A stretch of 64,000 nucleotides of DNA, from positions 88,633,432 to 88,697,431 of the forward strand of contig CAXKWD010000009.1 of NCBI GenBank assembly GCA_964059195.1, read 5' to 3'. The position numbers were made by a program, and so were the translations under genes. The DNA is from Ectobius pallidus (Eukaryota; Arthropoda; Insecta; Blattodea; Ectobiidae). Positions 22,431-32,645 of the stretch are shown piece after piece; position 1 is the stretch's first letter; each line of letters begins with the position of its first letter. The notes beneath the pieces were generated by a model, which made no database searches, had not been told where the DNA came from, and worked only from the letters and a program-made list of their open reading frames with translations.

Positions 22431-23406
22431 GCATATATATCTTTACACGCTAGCGGCCGTAATTTTCAAGATTTTTGAAGCAAATTTTATTATGTTATTT
22501 CTAGGCCCAATAGTTCAGACAAGTTCGTTAATGAGCAAAATTGGCCTAAGAGGGTGGTCGGGGGAGGGGGTTGAAATTTTAAAACATTTATATCTCGGCC
22601 CCTATGAAGTATAGAGGGAAACTTTGATTGAATAAATTAGAGTACTCCTTATGGAGTTCACAGTGACACCAACGATTCGGGGGTTTTGGGAGTACGAGTG
22701 GGGGTGGGGGTATGGGGATGGAAATTCGAAATTTTCGAAACTACGTCTTGTGGGGTATCGTTGAAAAGCTCTTGATGAGTACTCTACAAATCAATAACTA
22801 GTTTCTTGATAGTTCTCATATAAGGCGAGATTTGAATGTTTGAAAAAGTTCTCTTTCCTCTTTTTTGCAGTTATTATTGCGGGTTTGTCATGCTAAGGCT
22901 AAAGAAGAAGAGTGCTACGCAGCGACAGTAAATTAAAACAAAAGCACTTCGAAATCTACCTCAGCTTGTAGGCTTGCCTAAAGGGATTTTTGTTATTGTT
23001 ATTAATGATTTTATGATGTTTTCTCGAAAATGTTTGAAAATTTTTCCCATGCCGGACTAGTACTTTTGTTCATTGATAATTAATTAAAACTGTCCACATT
23101 TTAGTTTCTCCTCGGCTTCCTTCAGGGTAAAATTCTCTAAATACATCTGAAGTTCCTCAACTACGTAACTGCACGACTTACCAGTGCACTGCTATACCCA
23201 GTTTCATATTCTTTCCGCCAGGTCTTGCAGTTTCCTTAGGTCCTGTGCAACCCATCAGGTTATGAAGAGCTTATGACTCATAGCGACAGCATTTCTTATC
23301 ATCGTTGTAATCTGGCTTGCTTTCAAGTCAAGCAAGTTAAAAGCTGTGACTGGTTGCAGAATTTCAAAGGGGCAGGCAAGCTAAAATCAGAATATGTACA
23401 CCTCTG
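21956..23406. mobile_element. hAT-type non-autonomous element, 1.45 kb
   Basis: Ends CAGAGGTGTACA and TGTACACCTCTG sit exactly between 8-bp direct repeats TTTACGCC (21948-21955, 23407-23414). The inverted homology extends inward for about 32 bases with a few mismatches (gattttagcttgcc on both sides). CAGRGGTGT-type ends with an 8-bp duplication are a hallmark of hAT elements. The interior holds AAGC/GGCAGGCAAG words near both ends, a TA microsatellite (22384-22440), and a G-rich stretch near 22550-22720 (gggggagggg, gggggtggggg). No transposase was recognised. Confidence 0.85.
22384..22440. repeat. (TA)n microsatellite
   Basis: Alternating TA with a few tatg interruptions, inside the 1.45-kb hAT-type element. 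Confidence 0.93.
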
Positions 23407-23416
23407 TTTACGCCAG

Positions 23417-23505
23417 AGCGCCTGCTGAATGCGACTAGACTACTTGCACAACAAATTCTACAAAATTGTTGTGCGGGTAGTCTAGTCGCTTGCAGCAGGC
23501 GCGCT
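23417..23505. repeat. Short near-perfect palindrome
   Basis: Arms of about 37 bases: agcgcctgctgaatgcgact / gactacttgcacaacaa on the left and the complement ttgttgtgcgggtagtc / gcagcaggcgcgct on the right. They are separated by about 11 bases. It begins directly next to the right target duplication of the hAT-type element. It could be a small MITE or one end of a larger one. Confidence 0.8.
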
Positions 23506-23565
23506 GTGCATTGGATTGTGAATCGACGGGGTTGGCGTTACAATGATCTAAGACCTAAGTAAACG

Positions 23566-24265
23566 TGGGTTGTCGACCAAGATCTAAACTACGCCCTACT
23601 AAGCTAAGCCAACCGCAGCTAAGCTAAGCTAAAGTTGGATGCCCAGCAAAAACTAAGTGAATGCTAATTAGTTGTTAGTGATTTGTTGAGTTGGACGGAC
23701 ACTACAACGAAAATGATCAATACTGGGGGAGAAGGCAAATATCTTGTGGAGGTGGAAACCTAGTTTAACTTACCCAGCGTGGAATTATGTACACAGGTAA
23801 CCCAATTGACGTAGCTCACATAGTTTCCTTAGCTTAGCTTTGTTTAGTTTTAATTGATTAATTTCTTATTTCAAGTGGTATAGGACAATCAATGATCTTA
23901 AAAGCTTCCGCCTGATATACCACTATATTTATTCATTCACAGCTGGAATCTGAATGAGAATATAATCAGGAATACAATACAGATGATTACGTCTATTAAG
24001 TAAATTAATTTATAAACTTATATAGGTTATATATTAGGCTACTGTTTTAAAGTTTATAAATTAATTAATTTAATAGACGTAATCATTTATAATGTATTCC
24101 TGATTACATTCCATTTCAGCTTCCAGCTGTGATTGAACAAACTAGTGGTACATCAGGCGGAAGCTTTCAAGATTATTGTTTGTTTAGTTTGCTGTCGGCA
24201 CAATGAAAACCCGCGCAGCTATGTGAACTAAGCTAAGTTTGGTCGACAACCTTACTTAAGTGTAA
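23566..24265. mobile_element. Foldback element with inner and outer inverted repeats
   Basis: Inner arms of about 130 bp (23884-24012 and 24053-24181) match well: caatcaatgatcttaaaagc and aagcttccgcctgat on the left, the complement ending atcaggcggaagctttcaag on the right. An outer pair GGTTGTCGACCAA (left about 23569, complement about 24240) and nearby taagctaagct words suggest the true ends are further out. No coding potential. Target duplication not found, so the borders are approximate. Confidence 0.7.
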
Positions 24266-24671
24266 AAATCTAATTGAAGTGCCCTCTCTTACCCTCGGAG
24301 TGCCAAGCAATTAAGCCATACCTTCGGAGTTACCAAAGTCTGGATCCAAAAAAAAAAAGTCCCAAACTTCCTGTTATTTAGCCCTTGTTCTGCATCCACC
24401 TGGGATGCTGTGTAACTGACGCGTGTGGGCTGTGTTCCTTGTTGTCACGATTCTTTTGAGCGTGGTTTCTGCGTTGCTATTACACGTGTAGTGCAGGTGT
24501 TGTCTGCGTTGTTATTCTGTGTTGTCCTAGTGGGCTTTCTTACTATTTGGTTTGGTTGACTTTATGGTTATTTATCGACCGGATTAGGCTTGTAACCGTC
24601 GCCGGTGTGCTGGAATTTTGTCCTGCAGAGTTATTTTACATGTTTGTAAATCTAGAAACACCTGCATTTAT
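24182..24671. other. No gene recognised
   Basis: Contains the outer right arm of the preceding foldback to about 24265, then a T/G-rich stretch (24420-24600) without an open frame. Confidence 0.4.
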
Positions 24672-25060
24672 TAAGTGCCAGAATGGTACTTTCTGAGATT
24701 GTGTGGTGGACAGTAAATGCCGTCCGTCTGTCATATGTCTGTCCGTGTGTACAAGCGATAACTCTAATATGCTTTATCCGATTTTCATGAAACTTGATAT
24801 ACGTATTTATAATGTCCATGGGGCGAAGCCTATTGATTTTGGGTCAAATTGGTTGACCGGCACGAGAGTAATGCCCCATTAAGCTCCTATTTTATGGTAA
24901 TATATTAGAAATAATTTATCAAATGCAAATCAGTTCTCATGACAACATGTTGTTTTACAGTTTCATATACGGTTTTGTAAGTTGCAATACAGTCAGCTAA
25001 GACAAATAACACTACCCACATATTCCTTCACGTTTGCTTATCAAACTAGGCCTTTGTCCT
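24672..25060 (+). mobile_element. Copy 2 of the AAGTGCCAG element family
   Basis: Starts aagtgccagaatggtacttt and continues with ccgtccgtctgtc, one ataactctaatatgctttat module and catgaaacttgatatacg, gttgaccgg. About 300 bases in, it shares tattccttcac.tttgcttatcaaac with copy 1 (5440-5465). The matching right end seen in copy 1 is absent, so this copy is truncated or diverged. Confidence 0.7.
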
Positions 25061-25859
25061 TCCGTAAGCACTGCTTAATGAATCGATCTGGAGCTTAATT
25101 CGGCCAGTTCCCTGCTTTACATCGAACCTTGATTTCTCACAATATTTCCGATATAGAAAAGAAACACGTTACTAATAAAACAAATCCTAATTGATTTTAA
25201 TGTGGAGCCAGTCTTGAAACATTTTTCTTTAGACGGATTCTAATCATTTCCTCCATTTTACCAGCCTTGTCATTTAAGTCATTGCTGTTGCAATTCTTTC
25301 AAAAAAGCAAAGGCTCCGACTTGCCGTCTGTGACAGAATGTTCTGAAAGCATTTTTGCTTCCTGTTTTTCTTCCTTCTTTGAAAACCACAATCAAGGAGA
25401 GCAAACTCGAACAAATTGTAATCAGTTTTGCTTTTTCGCTACAGAAGCGATGTTGCTACAGCGACAAGAATAGAGTTCATTAATTCCTACTTTTTTTTTT
25501 ACCCCGCTGACAACACAAAAGGGCGCAATTTTGCAAAGGACATTTAATTTTGTATTATTTAAACTTGTTTCATAGCTTTTAATCCTAATTCTTTATCACT
25601 GTACAGGCTACTAAGGGAACTGGAATACATGAGACTATATCACTATAATATTATGAACATAAAGGAATCTGATCTGTGAGGGGTTTGCCTGGGGTGCCGG
25701 GGCATATTCTAATCAAAGAGTGAATCCCTCAAAATGTAGATTATTATGTTATAAATCACTATATTATATAAGAAACAGCTTGTAAATGTTCTAAGTATTT
25801 TATTTAATTTAGTCACTTTTACGATATTTTAGAACATCTTCTGACACTCAAATACACAG
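25061..25859. other. No gene or repeat recognised
   Basis: The frame 25267-25473 (68 codons) has no motif. A T-run lies at 25490-25500. Nothing else stands out. Confidence 0.4.
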
Positions 25860-25869
25860 TAAACCAGAC

Positions 25870-26560
25870 ATCCGCCCGTATCGACAAAACCATTCTGTCC
25901 TACCTATCTATTGTCCTTGTATTAATTCTGTGTCCATCATCCTTTCTATAACTCCATCTTTCCATATTCTTGGAGATCATTCTTTTTTCTTCTCCTTGCT
26001 GGTATCCATTCGAAAAAATTTTCGGTTGCCTTTCTTAACCCATCCCATCATATGTCCATACCATATTAACTGTTTTGTTGAAATATCATATAATATATAG
26101 ATTTTTTAACCTCCTTTTACTGTTTTATTTTTTCATTCGTAATATTATCTATCCTATATATTCCAGCTGAGCGCCGCTAATAATCCATTTCCACTGCCAA
26201 ACATTTTTTGTACCCTTTTTTGAATTTCCATATTTCTGAACCATATATAGCTGTAATTTTAAAAATAGAGTTGTAAATTTGTCTTTTTATTTCTCTTTTT
26301 ACCCTTTTGTCCCATAATATACCATCTTTACACGCTGTTTAAATTCGATATCGTTATTTCCATCACTAGTAATTTTAATACCTAAATAGTTGTATTCATC
26401 ACAATGTTTAGTAACTTTTTTAACTTGAAGTTCCAAATCTTGTTTGTCTCCTCCTATTATCATACACTTTAATTTGTAACAATTAAATACCCCTTTGTTA
26501 TATTCTTCTAAATCTGAACAAAATATTTCCTGAATAACTTGTTTCTTGTAATTCTAGAAA
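25870..26560 (-). pseudogene. Decayed non-LTR retrotransposon ORF2 3' part
   Basis: On the minus strand, interrupted frames give pieces such as EIWKFKKGYKK, RRSAGIYRIDN, LIWYGHMMGWVKK and FEWIPARRRKKN. This matches the order of the conserved C-terminal region (basic segment, W.GHM.RM, KK..EW.P.GRRKRG). Many stops and shifts. It is older than the remnants at 7.8 and 43.8 kb. The higher-coordinate part (about 26300-26560) probably holds upstream ORF sequence. Confidence 0.65.
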
Positions 26561-26677
26561 TATCAATATCTGTAAAATTACTTCCAACGTGATGCTTTCT
26601 AATGTAACGTAACTATTTTCTTGTAACAAGTTCTTCAATTTTGCATGAAATTTAAATTTCTTACCAATTTAGTTTTC

Positions 26678-26720
26678 ATTATTATTATTATCATTATTGT
26701 TATTATTATTATTATTATTA
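26678..26720. repeat. (TTA)n microsatellite
   Basis: Imperfect attattatt tract. Confidence 0.9.
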
Positions 26721-26739
26721 GTATGGTATTCAAAAGACA

Positions 26740-27480
26740 AGGTAAGCAGTAGTATCTAGAAGGAAACATTACTGTTTAAAGGGTTAAATATTCGATTTCG
26801 GGACGGATTTGTAAGTAGTCTATACAGGAAAAAGTGGATTGCTAAAACATCAGAGTTACAGTCTAGCCTACAGCACTCAACAGACTGTTTGATGATGGGA
26901 ACCATGGCCTGAGGATGGCATATCTGCTCCGAAACGCATCACAATAATAATGTTTTACGTTTAACAGTATATTACTTTTAAAACGTTTTAAATTTAAGTA
27001 ATATCATTTTAATGCACTGATCTGCTGTAGCACATCGATTATTTAATATATTAGGTCTAATGTATGCTATGATCATGTAACATCTACAATTTTAACAAAG
27101 AAGAATAAGTACTGTACAATTACAATATAGCATCGGATGTAGTTGAATAGGTAACATAATTTGAATGATGTTGTCGAAAGATATTTCAACATTGTATCAT
27201 CTACTGTATCATCTATGAAATAAATTGTTTTTATTGTTTTTAGTTTACATTCAAAATTACTTTTACTGGCATGAACCATTTAGTTGATATAAATTCTCAA
27301 GAACTGAACCCTTAAATGCACTGGACGCAATCGATCGTACTTGAAATCACACATAAATTAGGAAATCAGTAATAATATTACGTTGTTTCAGTTCATATTT
27401 TAGTCCATATGCTGCCAGAATTTAGTTTATATATATACATACTTATACAAATATCTGTTAGCATATACAATCCAGCCCTA
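26740..27480. other. No gene recognised
   Basis: Contains a cctgaggatgg...ctccgaaacgc motif at 26910-26937 (discussed as a finding). The rest is AT-rich without element ends. Confidence 0.4.
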
Positions 27481-28029
27481 GGCCCCTGTTTCATAAGAAA
27501 TGGCTAATATTATTAGTTATGAGTTCATGGCCCTAAATTATTAGTAAGTTAAATGTTGCTAATGTTGTTAGTAGACTGTTTCATATATTGGGAAGAAAAT
27601 AAAATTTACCCATAATATTAGAATTTTTAGAAGATTGAACTAATAAGTTATTAGTGATACAGACTTCGTAATCTTAAAGCTTAAAAAAAATAATCACTCT
27701 GATTCAATTAGGCTATGGTTCAAGGAATTTTACTCATAACAGAATTTTAGAATTTGATGTTAGATTTTAGTACATAAGCCTACTGCTATTTTAAATAAGC
27801 GCTTCACAGGTTTATTGATTTCTCAGAGCTAGTTATTTTGTTTTAATACACGAACGAAAGTTCACCAAACATAAAGAGAAAATAAATATACGATGTGAAG
27901 GCAATAGTTGAAATAGATGCCATCAAATATGTGAATAATGAGATTTGTTACATCTATGAAAGTGTATGTAAGCCGTGCTACTTTGAACTAGTACAGAAAA
28001 CAATAAGAAGGAACAAAACACAAACAATC

Positions 28030-28145
28030 CATACGGAAGGTCCCAGGTTCAAATCCCGTGGCCGGCCAATGACATGGGTTTTTTTCATGGTTTCCCCAGT
28101 CGCAAAGGCAAATGCCGAATTGGATATTTACATACCATGAATTCA
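28030..28145 (+). mobile_element. tRNA-derived SINE, catggtttccccag body family
   Basis: B box and T arm (cccaggttcaaatcccgtgg) followed by ccggccaatgacatgggttt and catggtttccccagtcgcaa, aaatgccgaattggatattt. The A-box half is missing or diverged. It belongs to the same family as the copies at 2178-2320 and 40905-41090. The open frames on both strands here are by-products. Confidence 0.7.
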
Positions 28146-28475
28146 CCATTTCATCCTGCATCATATCCATTTAAATTAATATCAGTTAAATTTACTCCAT
28201 AAAATACACTAACAAGGGCTAAAGAAGGGAATTAATTGACAACCAATAGTTCCATGGCCTACCCTATTGTACAGACACAGATCTCGAACTCCTGATGTGG
28301 CTTCGTAGTTGAAAGGAGTATAAATACAGCTGAATTTAAAAAAAAATCCATATTTAACATCCAAATCATTCAGCGGACTGATACACAATATTAGTAGTGA
28401 ACAGATTTTATGAGTCGTGTTCACAGTAAATGTAACAAGATTTGATAACTAATTAGTTTTAATATTATCAACTAA

Positions 28476-29299
28476 TCTCTATATATAAAAGGCTTTGTCC
28501 TGACTGACAGGAATCAACGTAGAGCCTAAACTATAACAGGTAGAGACTTGGAATTTTGACAGTATCTTCGTTTCATAATGTAGGTGCTCACTAAGAAAGG
28601 AATTTACCAAATTTTGATTTTTAATGCCAAAAATTAAATGTTTTGAGAATACTTAATCCCTTTTTACACAGAATTATAAACCCAAATCACAGAACATATT
28701 GTTGCTAATGGTATCAGATGGCTTTGGGGGGGGGGGAAAGAAATGCAAGTTTGACAAATAAGAGAAGGTATCAATTTATAATTAATGTTATAAATAAATA
28801 TTAAAGAATGTAATCCACGAAAATAATGCAGTCACATAACTTTTCTCTACCCTGGACATAGAGAAAACAATACGAGGTATGGTAATATGGTATATTATTA
28901 TATCGCAGGTTTTTAGAGAGAGAAGTATAAAAGTGATATTGCGTTCTGTTTAATTTCATCCCCAAAACAGTTTTATGGTAACATGAGAGGGAGAAATAAA
29001 ATTTTCGGTCTCGGTATTACAATTTATGTTACAGGAATTTCTGTTTCTTCTTATTTGAACCCTTACCAGGCTTGCTGTGTACAAGCGATGCGATGCAGAA
29101 TTCTACATCCTCTATGAGCCATAAAAAACTATATCAAGCGTTTTCTGAGGGAAAAGTTTTAGTGTAATAAGTCGTTCTTCCTATTTCAGATTATAAATAC
29201 CTATATAACTACCTAGAATTTAAAAATAGAAATTCCTTCATAAGTTCATTTCCAATTACAAAATAAAAAACCCGGGCTACGCCGGGTCTTTTAAGCTAG
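28476..29299 (+). mobile_element. Helitron-like element, second family
   Basis: Starts TCTCTATATATAAAAGGC directly after an A. It ends with a CCCGG-gctacg-CCGGG hairpin (29271-29286), ten bases later CTAG (29296-29299), then T. This is the expected Helitron architecture and A/T insertion point. No inverted ends and no Rep/helicase coding in 824 bp. It contains a G-run (28727-28737) and a segment around 28830-28870 that also appears near 49600 and 57720. Confidence 0.78.
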
Positions 29300-29927
29300 T
29301 ACTGTATAATTACCTACTGTTCCATGAAACAGGGCCCTGATAATAACGTGCGGTTAGAGAACCTGTCATTAAGCGGACTGTCCAATGTAATCATTAGATA
29401 GTTTGACTTTCCTGTAATTTATATGAGCAGATCAGTTAGAGGTCTTTCTACAAGTATAATCCATTTCCTATTTAAAACACTTGAGATTGACAGTAGAGAA
29501 ATGTGGCATGATTTCGTGGCAACAGGCTCAAATAACTAAATGGAGGATACTAGAATGGAGATTCATTATTAATACATGAGGTTACCATTGTGTCCATCTA
29601 TTGTGCTGTCGAAACAACAGAGCTAGAGTCCTGTTCTTTCAACAGCCCGTCATTTACTTACTGAATTACTAAACAAAGCGACTGAAATCAAGCATGTCCT
29701 TGCGTTCATGGTGCCTGCTGGTTCTGTAGCGTTCCATCTGAATAACAAATACTTCCATCAACCTCTGTTCAAGTTGAACTGCTATATGAACAGATGAGCG
29801 GTTATACAAGTTGAGATATACCACGATAAGAGTCCTGGAAAATTCTGAACTAAACATTCCTAAAATTCTTCCATAAAAATATTAAAAATTCTTAAATAAA
29901 ATAAAATTTGTTAAGTAAACTAGTTGG

Positions 29928-30110
29928 TCGGCCTCGGTGATGCAGACATAGCGACCCTTCTCTGGATCGGAAAGTAGTGGGTTCAAACCAGCTGAGGTTT
30001 TCAGGATGTAAAAATCTTCCGGGAGGGACTATAAACCGTTAGCAACGCTAACCAATGGACGCCGCAGGTGGTCACAAAACATTATACCGCCTTTTAAAAC
30101 TCATTACAAG
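29928..30110 (+). mobile_element. tRNA-derived SINE, ggcctcggtg head
   Basis: tcggcctcggtgatgcagac (A-box-like) and gtgggttcaaaccagctgag (B-box-like), then ttttcaggatgtaaaaatct. The head plus the cagga.ctaaaaatc join resembles the full-length SINE at 55205-55530, but the 3' half differs (accgttagcaacgctaac). Confidence 0.6.
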
Positions 30111-30114
30111 AGAA

Positions 30115-30410
30115 TATTATAGATAAAAATTCCTCTGACGCTGGGATTTGAACCCAGGACCTCTACCTATCTGTGCCAATGCTCTACCAACTGAGCTCAG
30201 CCAGAGTTCACTTCATAGAACCAGATGGAACCTCTATCCTATGACTTGTTCTCCTTAATGGTCTAGCTCACTAACAGACAAGTTATGTTATATGCAGTAC
30301 TGTGAGGCACACTAATTAGTGATAGATCCTGGGTTCAAATCACAGTGTCAGGGAAATTTTTCTCCTATAATATTCTCATACAATGTCTGTGGTTCGTGAA
30401 TGCATATATA
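30115..30410. mobile_element. tRNA-headed foldback element, copy 3
   Basis: Reverse tail and arm (gaatattatagataaaaatt, cctctgac) run into a complete minus-strand tRNA-like head with ctgggatttgaacccaggac and ccaactgagctcagccagag. The body (ccagatggaacctc, cactaacagacaag, cactaattagtg) follows, then a jump back to a forward T-arm segment (agatcctgggttcaaatcac) with the gaaatttttctcctataata arm and tail. The element therefore has inverted ends of about 90 bp that include the B box. Confidence 0.8.
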
Positions 30411-30429
30411 TCCACCTATTACAAATCTA

Positions 30430-30431
<2 letters not shown>

Positions 30432-30488
<57 letters not shown>
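30432..30488. repeat. (GA)n microsatellite
   Basis: Uninterrupted GA repeat of about 57 bases followed by A/G-rich sequence. Confidence 0.97.
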
Positions 30489-30492
<4 letters not shown>

Positions 30493-31200
30493 AGCCAGGA
30501 GAATCATCCGCATCAGTAAAATAAGGGCATTAAATGAGGAGAAGACGTGCATCAGACAACAAATTAAGAGAGAGGAAAAAATAACAGGAAGTAAGTATAA
30601 ACACAACCAACCCGAAACAGCAGAATAAGCATGACAAAGAAAGGACCAAAAAGAAGAAAAGATTTTCTTGAACTGAGATTTAGCCTAAGTCTCAGGCATC
30701 CCGGGGATGTGGCGATCAAGACAAATAATGAAAAAAAGAAAGAAGAAGAGAAAGATCCTACGCAAGTGGAAAGGATTGGAACTCGAAAATTATAGTTTAA
30801 TTAAATACAAATTTAACATTAACTTATGAATTCAAATCGAAAATTGATTAACGTACATTTAAATTAATTCTTATAACTGAGATCTCGCTTTAACTGAGAT
30901 CTTGCTTTGCGTCGTCTCTGATAAAATTTAAAGCTATAGTATTTCAATGTGATGTCAAGCGTGAAAAGTAAATGACGGTTATATTCTTCGAGTATTCATA
31001 TAAAATAAAAATAAAAATACATTCAAAGTATGAACAAAAGTGAAGGGGCAGTTAGCTTACAGTTTATAGTAATCTCATATAGATCACATTCAATCTAATT
31101 TTCCTTATTGTACATGGCTCATAAAAAATTCCAAATAAATACACTGAAAAACCAAAAACCAATCTTTTAAATACATATTAAGTTTTTTTTTAAATTTTTA
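30489..31200. other. No gene recognised; purine-rich first half
   Basis: 30489-30770 is strongly A/G-rich with gaagaaaag runs and ends in aaaaaaagaaagaagaagag. This could be an old retroelement 3' region but has no diagnostic motif. The rest is AT-rich. Confidence 0.35.
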
Positions 31201-31204
31201 ACAT

Positions 31205-31330
31205 GGAATTTAATTTATTATTATTATTGAATTTCCAAAAGTACAGAACCCTATTTTATCAACTGGCATATTACGGATGTAGATTAAACATATGTACAGA
31301 ATGTACATTACACTACATATACATATTACA
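31205..31330 (-). mobile_element. Non-LTR retrotransposon 3' UTR fragment
   Basis: On the minus strand, aatagggttctgtacttttg, gaaattcaataataataata matches the 3' end at 52700-52765 (aatagggttctattttcttt, gaaattcagtaataataat). The preceding tccgtaatatgcc / accctaatatgc words also match. Both end in a TAA-type short repeat, as many non-LTR tails do. Confidence 0.55.
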
Positions 31331-31855
31331 ATTTTGAAAATACACTATTATGAAACTTGAAACATCTTTATAACTTTGCTTATTTAAGAAAAGACGATAG
31401 ATCGGTGTATTGAAATAACAAAAATTAGAAACTTATTTATATAATATTAACTGATAATGTTCATGCATAAATAATGGACAATGAAATAAGAGATGCAATT
31501 TCATTTATAAATTTATTATTAAAATTACTTAAGTATGCAATTAATAAGCATAGATTTTTACAGAATCTGATAAGGAACACTATTATAAATAGCCTATAAA
31601 TGTTTGTGAAACGGACCAGTGGATCTGCGAATAGAGTCTAATGAAGTCTCAGCTCGATTTTTTAATTTCTCGGGTTTTGGCAGCTCGGCCGCTGATTGAT
31701 TTTTCTTGAGAGCCATTCAAAATGCTTGGGGGCTTCGAACATCGCAAAAAATAATGTAGATATGATTGAAGACCTACAGTCGTTGTAATAACTCTTCTTG
31801 AGGGACCAGCTAAAACTGTCATGAGGAATATTTTGTTCTACATAATAGTAATCAA

Positions 31856-32637
31856 TAGGGTTCGGAGGTTTATCCTAAAAAAGTGGAAAATATGACTGCA
31901 AATGTGACCGTAAAAATTACAAAATATGACCGAAAAATCCTAAATATGATCTTACATAGTAATGCATTTTCTAAAAATAAAAGTTCTAATTTAAAACGTT
32001 TAATGACACTAAATTATTACATCACATGAATTCAATCAGATAATCACTTTTTAACAATTTTACAGGGTGATTTAAAGTTTTACATGTAAAGAACTTCTAA
32101 TCTGTTAATGTTTCCAGATACCACTGCAAACGTGAACTGAAAATATTTTCAAAAATTATCATTTGGAAGCTGTTAACAACAGTAGGAAGAGGTAATTGTG
32201 CTATTACTTGTTATTGTCCCTTCACATTTCATTTACAATAAAACCAAAATATTCGTGACTCTTTTTCGGAAAAAAATCAGGTCGAAAATTTAGTGCACAT
32301 ACTGCATAATTGTGCTTTTTTTTTTTTACAGAATTTATAACTTAAATATGACATTAAATTACAAATATGACCGAACTATGACCAAGACCATGAAAACGAC
32401 CCAAATATGACTTTATATGGAAAATAAAAACGGTCAAATTGGGATAACAAATGTGCAATTCATGTTTAATTTGTGTTTGCGGCTAGAATGGATGAAAACG
32501 ACCCAAATATGACTTTATATGGAAAATAAAAACGGTCAAATTGGGATAACAAATGTGCAATTCATGTTTAATTTGTGTTTGCGGCTAGAATGGAGGTCAA
32601 GATAAAAATATGATGTATCATAAACATCCGAACCATA
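31856..32637. mobile_element. hAT-like MITE, TAGGGTTCGGAGG ends
   Basis: Left end TAGGGTTCGGAGGTTTAT and right end ATAAACATCCGAACCATA match at 16 of 18 positions. They are flanked by perfect 8-bp repeats GTAATCAA (31848-31855, 32638-32645). The subterminal regions are full of aaatatgacc-type words on both sides, as expected of transposase-binding repeats. It contains a 102-bp tandem duplication near its right end. No transposase; the 131-codon frame 32536-32931 crosses the element border and is a by-product. Confidence 0.88.
32391..32594. repeat. 102-bp tandem duplication inside a hAT-like MITE
   Basis: tgaaaacgacccaaatatga through ggctagaatgga occurs at 32391-32492 and 32493-32594, essentially identical. 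A recent event inside the element. Confidence 0.95.
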
Positions 32638-32645
32638 GTAATCAA

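Larger units (their letters stand above)
27482..29334. mobile_element. Possible old TIR element interrupted by younger insertions
   Basis: ggcccctgtttcat at about 27481 and its complement atgaaacagggccc at about 29320 form a 13-14-bp inverted pair. The left end continues with repeated gctaatattattag / gttgctaatgttgttagtag words. Between them lie a SINE (28030) and a complete Helitron-like insertion (28476-29299). No target duplication found, so the outer element is tentative. Confidence 0.35.
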
